Of a stretch of DNA of 64,000 bases, positions 8,629 to 17,963 are shown one piece after another. The DNA is from Nocardioides solisilvae (GTDB taxonomy: Bacteria > Actinomycetota > Actinomycetes > Propionibacteriales > Nocardioidaceae). A model generated the notes under the pieces. The model did no database searches and was not told the DNA's origin. It saw nothing but the letters and a program-made list of their open reading frames with translations. The position numbers and the translations under genes are program-made. Positions within the stretch are counted from its first letter, which is position 1. The number at the start of each line of letters is the position of its first letter. The stretch spans positions 186,001-250,000 of the forward strand of contig NZ_QHKX01000004.1 in NCBI RefSeq assembly GCF_003194625.1, written 5' to 3'.

Positions 8629-10047
8629 ATGACCTCCATCGAGGAGCTCAACCCCGAGCTGAAGGGCATCGGGCGGTACGAGTTCGGCTGGGCCGACCGC
8701 GACGAGGCCGGTTCGGTCGCCAAGCGAGGGCTCAACGAGGACGTCGTGCGCGACATCTCGGAGAAGAAGTCCGAGCCGCAGTGGATGCTCGACCTCCGGA
8801 TGAAGGGCCTCAAGCTCTTCCACCGCAAGCCCATGCCGACCTGGGGCTCCGACCTGTCGACGATCGACTTCGACAACATCAAGTACTTCGTCCGCTCCAG
8901 CGAGAAGCAGGCCACCTCCTGGGAGGACCTGCCGGAGGACATCAAGAACACCTACGACAAGCTCGGCATCCCCGAGGCGGAGAAGCAGCGCCTCGTCGCC
9001 GGCGTCGCCGCGCAGTACGAGTCCGAGGTCGTCTACCACTCGATCCGCGAGGACCTCGAGCAGCAGGGCGTCATCTTCGTCGACACCGACACCGCGCTGA
9101 AGGAGCACGAGGAGCTCTTCAAGGAGTACTTCGGCACCGTCATCCCGGTCGGCGACAACAAGTTCGCCGCCCTCAACACCTCCGTGTGGTCCGGCGGCTC
9201 GTTCATCTACGTGCCGAAGGGCGTCCACGTCGACATCCCGCTGCAGGCCTACTTCCGGATCAACACCGAGAACATGGGCCAGTTCGAGCGGACGCTGATC
9301 ATCGCCGACGAGGACTCCTACGTGCACTACGTCGAGGGCTGCACGGCGCCGATCTACAGCTCCGACTCGCTGCACTCGGCCGTCGTCGAGATCGTCGTGA
9401 AGAAGGGCGCCCGCGTGCGCTACACGACCATCCAGAACTGGTCCAACAACGTCTACAACCTCGTGACGAAGCGGGCCACCTGCGAGGCCGGCGCCACGAT
9501 GGAGTGGGTCGACGGCAACATCGGCTCCAAGGTGACGATGAAGTACCCCGCCGTCTACCTGATGGGCGAGCACGCGAAGGGCGAGACCCTGTCGATCGCC
9601 TTCGCGGGCGAGGGCCAGCACCAGGACGCGGGCGCCAAGATGGTGCACGCCGCGCCGAACACCTCGAGCTCGATCCTGAGCAAGTCGGTGGCCCGCGGCG
9701 GCGGGCGGACGTCGTACCGCGGCCTGATCCAGGTCAACGAGGGCGCCCACGGCTCGAAGTCCAACGTGCTCTGCGACGCCCTGCTGGTCGACCAGATCTC
9801 GCGCTCGGACACCTACCCCTACGTCGACATCCGCGAGGACGACGTGTCGATGGGCCACGAGGCCAGCGTCTCGAAGGTCTCCGACGACCAGCTCTTCTAC
9901 CTCATGTCCCGCGGGATGGAGGAGGACGAGGCCATGGCGATGATCGTGCGCGGCTTCGTCGAGCCGATCGCCAAGGAGCTCCCCATGGAGTACGCCCTGG
10001 AGCTGAACCGCCTGATCGAGCTGCAGATGGAGGGCGCGGTCGGCTGA
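8629..10047 (+). CDS. sufB: Fe-S cluster assembly scaffold SufB
   Basis: Core scaffold subunit of the SufBCD complex, cytosolic, 472 residues, normal length. The beta-helix core contains [25 protein letters not shown] and the C-terminal [16 protein letters not shown]. The ATG at 8629 has AGGAAGG eight bases upstream; the open frame extends further back into sufR but that part is not conserved. Unlike mycobacterial SufB, no intein is present: the reading frame runs straight through the conserved core. Confidence 0.97.
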   Translation: MTSIEELNPELKGIGRYEFGWADRDEAGSVAKRGLNEDVVRDISEKKSEPQWMLDLRMKGLKLFHRKPMPTWGSDLSTIDFDNIKYFVRSSEKQATSWEDLPEDIKNTYDKLGIPEAEKQRLVAGVAAQYESEVVYHSIREDLEQQGVIFVDTDTALKEHEELFKEYFGTVIPVGDNKFAALNTSVWSGGSFIYVPKGVHVDIPLQAYFRINTENMGQFERTLIIADEDSYVHYVEGCTAPIYSSDSLHSAVVEIVVKKGARVRYTTIQNWSNNVYNLVTKRATCEAGATMEWVDGNIGSKVTMKYPAVYLMGEHAKGETLSIAFAGEGQHQDAGAKMVHAAPNTSSSILSKSVARGGGRTSYRGLIQVNEGAHGSKSNVLCDALLVDQISRSDTYPYVDIREDDVSMGHEASVSKVSDDQLFYLMSRGMEEDEAMAMIVRGFVEPIAKELPMEYALELNRLIELQMEGAVG

Positions 10048-10100
10048 CCGCCCCGCCCCGCTCCGCCCGACCCGCACCCCGTAGCAAGGAAGAGACCCAA

Positions 10101-11285
10101 GTGACCGTGACCGATCCCGCGCTCGACAGCGTGGCGTCCGCCCTGGAGATGGACAAGGTGGAGAGCCACCTCCACCCCGAGGGCTCGTTCGACCTGGCCG
10201 ACCACCCCGTGCCCACCGGGCGCGAGGAGATCTGGCGGTTCACCCCGCTCAAGCGCCTCCGCGGCCTCCACCAGGACGCGCCGCTCGGCCCGACCGGGCT
10301 GGAGGTCCAGGTGGACGCGGCCGCCGGGGTGCAGGTCGAGCAGGTGCCCGCCGACTCCCCGGTGCGCGGCTCCTCCGGTCTGGTCCCCACCGACCGGGTC
10401 TCGGCCCGCGCCTGGCACGCCGCCGGGCAGGCGACGGTCGTGCGCGTCCCCGCCGAGGCCGTGGTCCCGGGCGCCACCGTCGTCACCCACCGCGGGCAGG
10501 GCGTCGACGGCGCCACCGCGGGGCACGCGGTGATCGTCGCGGAGAAGTTCTCCAAGAGCACCGTGGTGCTGCGCTTCGAGGGCTCCGCGGTGCTGGCCGA
10601 CAACGTCGAGATCGTCGTCGAGGACGGCGCCGAGCTGACGGTCGTCTCCCTGCAGGACTGGGCCGACGACGCCGTCCACCACTCCACCCAGCACGCCCGG
10701 GTGGGCCGCGACGCGAGCCTCAAGCACGTCTCGGTCTCGTTCGGCGGCGACGTGGTGCGCCACGACGCCACCGCCGAGTACGCCGGCCCCGGCGGCTCCG
10801 TGGAGATGCTCGGCCTCTACTTCGCCGACGCGGGGCAGCACATCGAGCACCGGCTCTTCGTCGACCACACCGCGCCGCACACCCGCAGCAACGTCGTCTA
10901 CAAGGGCGCGCTGCAGGGCGAGGGGGCGCACGCGGTGTGGATCGGCAACGTGCTGATCCGCAAGGTGGCCGAGGGGATCGAGACCTACGAGGAGAACCGC
11001 AACCTCGTCCTCACCGACGGCTGCCAGGCCGACTCGGTCCCCAACCTGGAGATCGAGACGGGCGAGATCGAGGGCGCCGGCCACGCGTCCGCGATCGGCC
11101 GCTTCGACGACAACCAGCTCTTCTACCTCCGCTCGCGCGGGGTGGAGGAGGACGAGGCGCGTCGTCTCGTGGTGCACGGCTTCTTCCACGAGCTGATCCG
11201 CAAGATCGACGTCCCCGAGATCGAGGCCAAGCTCACCGAGACGGTCGAGGCCGAGCTCGAGAAGAACGTCCTGAAGGCCTTCTGA
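10101..11285 (+). CDS. sufD: Fe-S cluster assembly protein SufD
   Basis: Partner of SufB in the SufBC2D scaffold; 394 residues. Shares the SufB-like beta-helix, with VVEDGAELTVVSLQDW, NVVYKGALQGEGAHAVW and the C-terminal RSRGVEEDEARRLVVHGFF. The GTG at 10101 is preceded by AAGGAAGAG. Its stop overlaps the next start (TGATG), so the Rieske ferredoxin is translated with it. Confidence 0.95.
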   Translation: MTVTDPALDSVASALEMDKVESHLHPEGSFDLADHPVPTGREEIWRFTPLKRLRGLHQDAPLGPTGLEVQVDAAAGVQVEQVPADSPVRGSSGLVPTDRVSARAWHAAGQATVVRVPAEAVVPGATVVTHRGQGVDGATAGHAVIVAEKFSKSTVVLRFEGSAVLADNVEIVVEDGAELTVVSLQDWADDAVHHSTQHARVGRDASLKHVSVSFGGDVVRHDATAEYAGPGGSVEMLGLYFADAGQHIEHRLFVDHTAPHTRSNVVYKGALQGEGAHAVWIGNVLIRKVAEGIETYEENRNLVLTDGCQADSVPNLEIETGEIEGAGHASAIGRFDDNQLFYLRSRGVEEDEARRLVVHGFFHELIRKIDVPEIEAKLTETVEAELEKNVLKAF

Positions 11286-11620
11286 TGGCGTTCCAGCGCG
11301 CGTGCGCCACCTCCGAGGTGCGCGACGACCAGGCCACCTCCGTCAACCTCGACGGCATCGACGTGGCGGTGGCCCGCGACGGCGAGGACTACTACGCCGT
11401 CCAGGACCTCTGCAGCCACGCGCACGTCGCGCTCTCGGAGGGCGAGGTCGCCGACTGCACGATCGAGTGCTGGCTGCACGGGTCGACCTTCGACCTCCGC
11501 ACCGGCAAGCCCACGGTCCTGCCGGCCACCGAGCCGGTCTCGACCTTCCCGGTGGAGGTCCGCGGCGACGAGGTGTACGTCGACGTGGCCACGCCCCTCA
11601 ACGGCGTCACGCCGTCCTGA
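11285..11620 (+). CDS. Rieske-type [2Fe-2S] ferredoxin of the suf operon
   Basis: Small Rieske protein, 111 residues, annotated elsewhere as a non-heme iron oxygenase ferredoxin subunit. The ligand set is C43-x-H45 and C62-x2-H65 (CSH and CWLHG), which binds a [2Fe-2S] cluster. It overlaps sufD by one base and precedes sufC by 36 bases, so it is a fixed member of the operon. A role as electron donor to, or test client of, the SUF machinery is inference. Confidence 0.92.
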   Translation: MAFQRACATSEVRDDQATSVNLDGIDVAVARDGEDYYAVQDLCSHAHVALSEGEVADCTIECWLHGSTFDLRTGKPTVLPATEPVSTFPVEVRGDEVYVDVATPLNGVTPS

Positions 11621-11656
11621 CCACGACTTCCCCCCAGAGATAGAGAGACTGAACTG

Positions 11657-12415
11657 ATGAGCACGCTGGAGATCAAGGACCTGCACGTCTCGGTGGACAC
11701 CGAGGACGGTCCCAAGGAGATCCTCAAGGGCGTCACGCTGACCATCAAGGACGGCGAGACCCACGCGATCATGGGCCCCAACGGCTCGGGCAAGTCCACC
11801 CTCGCCTACTCGGTGGCCGGTCACCCGAAGTACACCGTCACCAGCGGCAGCGTGCTGCTGGACGGCGAGGACGTGCTGGCCATGTCCGTCGACGAGCGGG
11901 CGCGCGCGGGCCTCTTCCTCGCCATGCAGTACCCCGTCGAGGTGCCCGGCGTCTCCGTCGCCAACTTCCTCCGCACCGCAAAGACGGCGATCGACGGCGA
12001 GGCGCCCAAGCTGCGCACCTGGGTCAAGGACGTCAACGCCGCGCTCGAGAGGGTCGACCTCGACCCCACCTTCTCCAGCCGCTCCGTCAACGAGGGCTTC
12101 TCCGGCGGCGAGAAGAAGCGTCACGAGATCGCCCAGCTCGAGCTGCTCGCCCCCAAGGTGGCGATCCTCGACGAGACCGACTCCGGCCTCGACATCGACG
12201 CGCTCAAGGTCGTCTCCGAGGGCGTCAACCGGTTCACCGCCCAGGGCGACAAGGGTGTCCTGCTGATCACCCACTACACGCGGATCCTGCGCTACATCAA
12301 GCCCGACTTCGTGCACGTCTTCGTGGCGGGCCGGATCGCCGAGCAGGGCGGCCCCGAGCTGGCCGACCAGCTCGAGGCCGAGGGCTACGACAAGTACACG
12401 AAGGCCGCGGTCTGA
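11657..12415 (+). CDS. sufC: Fe-S cluster assembly ATPase SufC
   Basis: ABC-type ATPase that drives conformational change of SufBD; soluble, 252 residues. Walker A GPNGSGKSTLAYSV, signature FSGGEKKRHEIAQL, Walker B VAILDETDSGLDIDAL and the His in ITHYTRIL are intact. The start ATG follows a GAGAGA stretch. Two bases separate its stop from sufS. Confidence 0.97.
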   Translation: MSTLEIKDLHVSVDTEDGPKEILKGVTLTIKDGETHAIMGPNGSGKSTLAYSVAGHPKYTVTSGSVLLDGEDVLAMSVDERARAGLFLAMQYPVEVPGVSVANFLRTAKTAIDGEAPKLRTWVKDVNAALERVDLDPTFSSRSVNEGFSGGEKKRHEIAQLELLAPKVAILDETDSGLDIDALKVVSEGVNRFTAQGDKGVLLITHYTRILRYIKPDFVHVFVAGRIAEQGGPELADQLEAEGYDKYTKAAV

Positions 12416-12417
12416 GC

Positions 12418-13680
12418 ATGACGATCCCCGGACTGCTCCCCGAGCTCGAGGTGATCAGGAAGGACTTCCCGATCCTCGAGCGCACGGTCGCGGGTGGGCA
12501 GCCGCTGGTCTACCTCGACAGCGCCAACACCTCGCAGAAGCCGCAGTGCGTGATCGACTCGATGGTCGACCACCTCGAGCGGCACAACGCGAACATCTCG
12601 CGCGCCATGCACGCGCTGGGCGCCGAGGCCACGGAGGCGTTCGAGGGGGCCCGCGACCGGGTCGCCGCCTTCGTGAAGGCGCCCTCGCGGGACGAGGTGG
12701 TCTTCACCAAGAACGCCTCCGAGGCCCTCAACCTGGTCGCCAACACGCTGGCCTGGGCGAAGGGCCCGCTGGCCGTCGGCGAGGGCGACGAGATCGTCAT
12801 CACCGAGATGGAGCACCACTCCAACATCGTGCCGTGGCAGCTGCTGGCCGAGCGGACGGGCGCCACGCTGCGCTGGTTCGGGCTGACCGACGACGGCCGG
12901 CTCGACCTCTCGGGAGTCGACGACCTGATCACCGAGCGCACCAAGGTCGTGTCGCTGACCTGGGTCTCCAACATGCTCGGCACGATCAACCCCGTGGCCG
13001 ACATCGCCGCCCGGGCCAGGGAGGTCGGCGCCCTCGTGGTGGTCGACGCCTCCCAGGCCGCGCCGCAGCTGCCCGTCGACGTGGTGGCCTCCGGCGCCGA
13101 CTTCGTCGCCTTCACCGGCCACAAGGTCGTCGGGCCCACCGGCATCGGGGTCCTCTGGGGCCGCCGCGAGGTGCTGGAGGCGCTGCCGCCGTTCCTCGGG
13201 GGCGGCGAGATGATCGCCACCGTCAGCATGGAACGCTCCACCTGGGCGGGGATCCCGCACAAGTTCGAGGCCGGGACGCCGCCGATCGTGGAGGCCGTCG
13301 GCCTCGGCGCGGCGGTCGACTACCTCGACGCCGTGGGCATGGAGGCGATCCACGCCCACGAGCAGGCGATCACCGGCTACGCCCTCGAGGGGCTCCTCTC
13401 GGTCCCGGGCCTCACGGTGCTGGGCCCCCAGGACGCCGCCTCGCGGGGCGGTGCCGTCGCGTTCGAGCTGGCGGGGGTCCACCCGCACGACGTGGCGCAG
13501 GTGCTGGACACCCGCGGCATCGCCGTGCGCGCCGGCCACCACTGCGCCAAGCCGGCGCACGCCCGCTTCGGGGTGCAGAGCTCGACCCGGATGTCGTCGT
13601 ACCTCTACACGACCCCGGCCGAGATCGACGCCCTGGTGGAGGGCCTCCACTACACCCGTTCGTACTTCAAGGTGGGGTGA
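12418..13680 (+). CDS. sufS: cysteine desulfurase SufS
   Basis: Group II PLP-dependent cysteine desulfurase supplying persulfide sulfur, 420 residues. The PLP lysine is in FTGHKVVGPTGIG and the catalytic Cys in AGHHCAKP; RxSxxxYTT-like ending (RMSSYLYTTPAEID) is typical. It works with SufU, encoded immediately downstream. Confidence 0.97.
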   Translation: MTIPGLLPELEVIRKDFPILERTVAGGQPLVYLDSANTSQKPQCVIDSMVDHLERHNANISRAMHALGAEATEAFEGARDRVAAFVKAPSRDEVVFTKNASEALNLVANTLAWAKGPLAVGEGDEIVITEMEHHSNIVPWQLLAERTGATLRWFGLTDDGRLDLSGVDDLITERTKVVSLTWVSNMLGTINPVADIAARAREVGALVVVDASQAAPQLPVDVVASGADFVAFTGHKVVGPTGIGVLWGRREVLEALPPFLGGGEMIATVSMERSTWAGIPHKFEAGTPPIVEAVGLGAAVDYLDAVGMEAIHAHEQAITGYALEGLLSVPGLTVLGPQDAASRGGAVAFELAGVHPHDVAQVLDTRGIAVRAGHHCAKPAHARFGVQSSTRMSSYLYTTPAEIDALVEGLHYTRSYFKVG

Positions 13681-13685
13681 GCCAC

Positions 13686-14150
13686 GTGTCCGCCGAGCTC
13701 GACGCGCTCTACCAGGAGATCATCCTGGACCACTACAAGAACCCCCACCACGCGGGGCTCCGGGAGCCCTACGAGGCCGAGGTGCACCACGTGAACCCCA
13801 CGTGCGGGGACGAGGTCACCCTCCGGGTGCACCTGGACGGCGACCGCGTCGTCGACGTGTCCTACGACGCCCTCGGCTGCTCGATCTCGCAGGCCTCGGC
13901 CTCGGTGATGACCGACCTGGTCATCGGCCGCCGGGTCGAGGAGGCGCTGGCCGTGCACGAGGAGTTCCTCGCCCTCATGCAGGGCAAGGGCACCGTGGAG
14001 CCCGACGAGGACGTCCTCGAGGACGGCATCGCCTTCGCCGGCGTCGCCAAGTTCCCCGCGCGCGTGAAGTGCGCCCTGCTCGGATGGATGGCCTGGAAGG
14101 ACGCCACCTCGCAGGTCCTCCGCAACGACAACCCGCAGGAGACAGCATGA
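13686..14150 (+). CDS. sufU: SufU sulfur-transfer protein
   Basis: Zinc-containing sulfurtransferase that accepts persulfide from SufS; 154 residues. The conserved zinc ligands C40, D42, C65 and C129 (NPTCGD, LGCSIS, VKCALLGW) match the Bacillus-type SufU. GTG 13686 is used with GGGGTGA as ribosome site; GTG 13677, which overlaps the sufS stop as GTGA, is an equally possible start adding three residues. The stop overlaps sufT as ATGA. Confidence 0.95.
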   Translation: MSAELDALYQEIILDHYKNPHHAGLREPYEAEVHHVNPTCGDEVTLRVHLDGDRVVDVSYDALGCSISQASASVMTDLVIGRRVEEALAVHEEFLALMQGKGTVEPDEDVLEDGIAFAGVAKFPARVKCALLGWMAWKDATSQVLRNDNPQETA

Positions 14151-14533
14151 ACGACATGGACCAGACCGCGACCCCCCACGCCGACCTCCCCGAGGTCGAC
14201 CTGGCTGCGGCGTCCGGCAGCACCACGGCGACCGTCGAGGACGTCACCGAGGCGATGAAGGACGTCGTCGACCCCGAGCTGGGGATCAACGTGGTCGACC
14301 TCGGCCTCGTCTACGACGTCCACGTCGACGAGGGCAGCAACGTCGTGCTCGACATGACGCTGACCTCCGCGGCCTGCCCCCTGACCGACGTGATCCAGGA
14401 CCAGACGCGCTCCGCGCTGGAGGGCCTCGTCAACGACGTGGCGATCAACTGGGTCTGGATGCCGCCGTGGGGCCCCGACAAGATCACCGACGACGGTCGC
14501 GAGCAGCTGCGCGCGCTGGGCTTCAACGTCTGA
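14147..14533 (+). CDS. sufT: SufT / MIP18-family assembly factor
   Basis: DUF59 (MIP18) protein, 128 residues, implicated in Fe-S delivery to target proteins. The core has VVDPELGINVVDLGLVYDV and the conserved Cys in SAACPLTD. The first 25 residues are a variable tail. Coupled to sufU by ATGA; seventh and last core gene of the operon. Confidence 0.93.
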   Translation: MNDMDQTATPHADLPEVDLAAASGSTTATVEDVTEAMKDVVDPELGINVVDLGLVYDVHVDEGSNVVLDMTLTSAACPLTDVIQDQTRSALEGLVNDVAINWVWMPPWGPDKITDDGREQLRALGFNV

Positions 14534-14540
14534 GACCGAC

Positions 14541-14933
14541 GTGACGGAGCAGGACCGGGACGACCGGTCGCCCCAGGAGCGGGACGCCGCCATCGAGGAC
14601 TTCTGGAACGTCGCGCGGTTCCACGGCAAGCTGACCCAGCTCCCGGGCTACTTCGGTCCCACGGTGCTGGCCTCGGTGCCGCCGCCCGTGTGGAGCCTCG
14701 GTGCGACGCCCCAGGAGGCCGACGCCGCGGTGGCCGGGCTGCTCGACGGGTCCGGCACGACGCTGCGGACGCCGACGGCGGAGTACGAGTCCGCGGGGGA
14801 GCCGTTGCCCGAGCCGGGCGCGCTGGCGATCGTCACCGACGGGCAGGGCCGGCCCCGGGTGCTCGTGGTGACGTCCGCCGTCGAGGTCGTCGACGACGAG
14901 GTCGTCGAGGAACTCACGGTCCTGCACTCCTGA
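14541..14933 (+). CDS. short ASCH-domain-like protein
   Basis: 130-residue protein seven bases downstream of sufT, presumably the operon tail. It resembles actinobacterial ASCH-domain (PUA-like fold) proteins over FWNVARFHGKL, VPPPVWSLGATPQEAD, and EYESAGEPLPEPGALAIV. Usual relatives are about 150 residues and continue past the EVD segment with a conserved acidic/Trp tail; here the chain ends at ELTVLHS. It may be a natural short form or lightly truncated. RNA binding is suggested for the family but unproven here. Confidence 0.65.
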   Translation: MTEQDRDDRSPQERDAAIEDFWNVARFHGKLTQLPGYFGPTVLASVPPPVWSLGATPQEADAAVAGLLDGSGTTLRTPTAEYESAGEPLPEPGALAIVTDGQGRPRVLVVTSAVEVVDDEVVEELTVLHS

Positions 14934-14941
14934 GGCGGGGA

Positions 14942-14967
14942 ACGCGCCGGCCGAGGCCGGGACGCGT
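14942..14967. terminator. bidirectional hairpin between convergent genes
   Basis: ACGCGCCGGCC pairs with GGCCGG-(GA)-CGCGT around a very short loop. It lies exactly between the ends of the ASCH gene (+) and the MFS fusion (-). No T-tract, as is common at this GC content. Confidence 0.5.
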
Positions 14968-17228
14968 CACTTGAGCACGGAGAGCACCGAGGAGAAGTCG
15001 TCGGTCCACGCCTCACGCGCGGTCCCCGGCTCCCGCCACTGCGGCCGCTCGAGCAGCCGGGCCACGTGGTCGGGGTCCGGCGAGAGGGCCACCCAGAGCG
15101 ACTCGACGCCGACGCCGTCGGTCCGGCCCGTCCCCACGGCGGCCGCCCAGCCCAGCCGCTCGGCGTGGTGGGCCACGACCGGCTCGAGGTCGAAGACCCG
15201 GTTGGAGACGTGCACCAGCAGGATGCCGTCGTCGGCCAGGGCCCGGTCGTAGACGGCGAACGCCTCCTCGGTGAGGAGGTGGACGGGGATGGCGTCGGAG
15301 GAGAACGCGTCGAGCACCAGGACGTCGTACGTGCCGGGCTCCGCCCGCGACAGCGCGAGCCGGCCGTCGTCGACCACGACCTCGACCTCGGCAGCGGTGT
15401 CGGCGAGGTAGGTGAACAGGCGCGGGTCGGAGGCGACCCGGACGACCTCCTCGTCGATCTCGACGAAGGTGAGCCGCTGCCCCGCCCCGACGTGCGCGGC
15501 CATCGTCCCGACCCCGAGGCCCACTACGCCCGTGTGGGCCGGGGTGCCGAGGGCGAAGACGTCCCCCACGGGGCCCTGCCGCGCGTAGTACGACGTGGGC
15601 TCCCGCCGCCGCTCGCCGGTGAGCTGGGTGCCGTGGATCGTCGTGCCGTGGCTGAAGACGTGCTGGTCGCCGTCGGCAGCCACGCGGTAGGTCCCGTAGA
15701 AGGTGCGGTCCCGGTACAGGGGGTCGGGCGTGAGCACGACCGATCCGGCCAGGGCGAGGGAGAGCGCCAGCACCGTGGCGGTCGGACGACGGGAGCCGAG
15801 CACGGCGAGCCCGGCCGGCACGGCGACGACGCCGACGACGACGAGCAGCCCGCCGCCGTCCTGCTCGGAGGTCCATGCGGCGCCCGCGAGGAGCACGACC
15901 AGGACGAGCGCGACCTCGGCCGCCCGCAGGACGCCGGGGTGGAAGCGCGCCAGGCGTGCCGGGAACGGCTGGGGGAGCAGGGTGCCGAGGAGGACCACGC
16001 CGAGCAGCGCCAGCGGGTACTCCCAGACGTCCGTGAGCACCAGCGGCGCCAGCAGCCCGTTGAGCAGCCCGCCCAGCGCGCCCCCGGCGGCCACGACCAG
16101 GTAGAAGGCGGTGAGCAGGTGCGGGGTGGGACGCCGGACCGCCAGGGCCCGGTGTGCGGCGTAGGCGGCGCTGGCGAGCACGGCGAGGTCGAGGCCGATC
16201 GCCGCCGCCATCGGCAGGCGCGTGGCGCCGGCCAGCTGCACGAGGAGGGCGACGGTGGCCAGGCCCGCGGCCAGGCGCAGCGTGGTGCCGGGCGCCTGTC
16301 GCCCCGCCCGGGCGAACGCGACCACGAAGGTGGCCAGGTAGATCGCCAGCGGGACCACCCACAGGAGCGGGATCGCCGCGACGTCCGTCGAGACGTGCGC
16401 GGTGACGCCGAGCATGAGGGTCGAGGGCAGGAACGCCAGAGCGAGCCATCCCAGCACCAGGCGCGGCGTCAGGGCGTCGGGGCCGGCCGGTGGCTCCGCG
16501 GCGGGCTCCTCTGCGGTCGGCGCCGTGGGGCCGTCGTCCGGGTGGCGGGTGCGGCCCTGCCCCCGCCTGGCCGTCACGGCGCAGGCCGCCACGAGCAGCA
16601 GGAGCAGGAGGAAGCCTGCGGACCACCCCAGCCGCTGCTCGCGGAGGGAGAGCAGCGGCTCCACCACGAAGGGGTAGGCCAGCAGGCCGCCGAAGCTTCC
16701 GAGGTTGCTGGTGGCGAAGAGGAAGTAGGGGTCCTCGGCGCGGGCGGTGCCCGTCCAGGAGTACCAGCGCTGCAGCAGGGGGCCGGTGGTCGAGAGCACG
16801 GCGAAGGGGAGCCCCACCACCAGGGCCAGGACCCAGAGCAGCCACAGGGCCGGGGTGACGTCCCCGGACGGCGCCGCACCGGGAGGGAGGGCGACCGGGA
16901 GCGCCACGAGCGGGAGCAGGAGGACGCCCAGGTGGAGCAGGGGCTGACGGCGTGGGCCCAGACGCCGGGTCGAGACGTGGACGTAGAGGTAGCCCACGAG
17001 GAGCAGCAGCTGGAAGAAGAGGCTGCTCGTGCTCCAGACCGCGGCCGACCCGCCGAAGCTGGGCAGCACCAGGCGGGCGACCATGGGCTGCACCACGAAG
17101 AGCAGGGCCGCGCCGGTGAACGAGGTGAGGGCGAAGAGGACGGTCGTGGCCCGCCCCCGCCCCCGGCCTCCGACCGGGAGCGCGGGGGGCTGCACCACGG
17201 CGGGCAGGGGCGTGGTCTGCTGGCTCAT
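14967..17228 (-). CDS. fused MFS-like transporter / spermidine synthase-like protein
   Basis: 753-residue fusion. Residues about 25-500 are many hydrophobic segments of an MFS-like membrane module, interrupted by a polar Pro/Glu loop near 230; residues about 530-750 are a Rossmann aminopropyltransferase/methyltransferase-like domain with GVVGLGVGTMAAHV, FVEIDEEV, VDDGRLAL and VLDAFSSDAIP. Such fusions are widespread but their substrate is unknown. ATG 17228 has GAGG just upstream. No polyamine genes adjoin it. Confidence 0.85.
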   Translation of the reverse strand: MSQQTTPLPAVVQPPALPVGGRGRGRATTVLFALTSFTGAALLFVVQPMVARLVLPSFGGSAAVWSTSSLFFQLLLLVGYLYVHVSTRRLGPRRQPLLHLGVLLLPLVALPVALPPGAAPSGDVTPALWLLWVLALVVGLPFAVLSTTGPLLQRWYSWTGTARAEDPYFLFATSNLGSFGGLLAYPFVVEPLLSLREQRLGWSAGFLLLLLLVAACAVTARRGQGRTRHPDDGPTAPTAEEPAAEPPAGPDALTPRLVLGWLALAFLPSTLMLGVTAHVSTDVAAIPLLWVVPLAIYLATFVVAFARAGRQAPGTTLRLAAGLATVALLVQLAGATRLPMAAAIGLDLAVLASAAYAAHRALAVRRPTPHLLTAFYLVVAAGGALGGLLNGLLAPLVLTDVWEYPLALLGVVLLGTLLPQPFPARLARFHPGVLRAAEVALVLVVLLAGAAWTSEQDGGGLLVVVGVVAVPAGLAVLGSRRPTATVLALSLALAGSVVLTPDPLYRDRTFYGTYRVAADGDQHVFSHGTTIHGTQLTGERRREPTSYYARQGPVGDVFALGTPAHTGVVGLGVGTMAAHVGAGQRLTFVEIDEEVVRVASDPRLFTYLADTAAEVEVVVDDGRLALSRAEPGTYDVLVLDAFSSDAIPVHLLTEEAFAVYDRALADDGILLVHVSNRVFDLEPVVAHHAERLGWAAAVGTGRTDGVGVESLWVALSPDPDHVARLLERPQWREPGTAREAWTDDFSSVLSVLK

Positions 17229-17316
17229 GGGTCCTCGTGCCGGTCGCGGGGCGTCGTGGACGGACGCTAGCGGCGGTCGCGGCCGCCGGTCCCGGGAACG
17301 ACGGAACTCGCCCGGC

Positions 17317-17322
17317 TAGGGT
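17317..17322 (+). promoter_or_regulatory. leaderless -10 for acVLRF1
   Basis: TAGGGT, six bases, then GTG at 17329. Confidence 0.6.
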
Positions 17323-17328
17323 GGCGCC

Positions 17329-17931
17329 GTGCCTGTCGTCACGGTCCCGCCCGCGCGACTGCCGCGGTGGGTCGACAACTTCGCGCAGCGGCACGACGGG
17401 GTCGTCCTCCGGACGCGCGACGGCCGCCTCGCCGGCACCGCCGGCGACGGGTCCACGTTCGAGGCCGCCCTGCCGTTCTCCCGGGAGCACGTCGGTGCGG
17501 CCGCCGTGGACGACTTCGTCCGCGGCACCGCTCCGCCGCCCGTCTGGGGCGTCCTGCTGGTCCGCAAGGGAGGCTTCGCGGTCGCGCGGATGGCGGGGGA
17601 GCAGCTGGTCGAGCACAAGGTGGGCCAGCGTCACGTCCAGGGCCGGACGAAGGCCGGCGGGCAGAGCCAGCAGCGGTTCGCCCGCCGTCGCGACAACCAG
17701 GCGAGGGTCGCCTACGCCGCGGCCGCCGACCACGCGGCGCGGATCCTGCAGCCGGGCCCGCTCGTCGTGGGCGGCGACCGCGAGGCCGTCGACCAGGTCC
17801 TGGCGGACCGCCGGCTGGGCGGGTGCCGCGTCGTCGGGGAGTGGCTCGCCGTGCCCGACCCCCGCCGGTCGGTCCTCGACCAGGCCGTCCTCGACGCGGG
17901 CGCGGCGCGCGTGGTGGTCGAGAACGCCTGA
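17329..17931 (+). CDS. acVLRF1-family peptidyl-tRNA hydrolase
   Basis: 200-residue actinobacterial member of the Vms1/ANKZF1 release-factor-like family. The VLRF1 catalytic segment GGQSQQRFARRR (residues about 110-121, with the Gln/Arg-rich loop) is intact. In eukaryotes the family cleaves peptidyl-tRNA on stalled 60S subunits in ribosome quality control; in actinobacteria a corresponding rescue role is inferred. The start is set by the leaderless -10. Monocistronic or followed by the kinase-fold gene 32 bases on. Confidence 0.85.
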   Translation: MPVVTVPPARLPRWVDNFAQRHDGVVLRTRDGRLAGTAGDGSTFEAALPFSREHVGAAAVDDFVRGTAPPPVWGVLLVRKGGFAVARMAGEQLVEHKVGQRHVQGRTKAGGQSQQRFARRRDNQARVAYAAAADHAARILQPGPLVVGGDREAVDQVLADRRLGGCRVVGEWLAVPDPRRSVLDQAVLDAGAARVVVENA

Positions 17932-17950
17932 GCGGGAGCCCGCGCTCTGT

Positions 17951-17956
17951 CAGGAT
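17951..17956 (+). promoter_or_regulatory. possible leaderless -10 (kinase-fold gene)
   Basis: CAGGAT, seven bases, then ATG at 17964; first base deviates from TANNNT. Confidence 0.35.
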
Positions 17957-17963
17957 GGCGGGC

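Noticed and set aside
8629..10047. An intein in SufB, as in some mycobacteria
   Set aside because: The gene has normal length (472 codons) and the conserved core is continuous.
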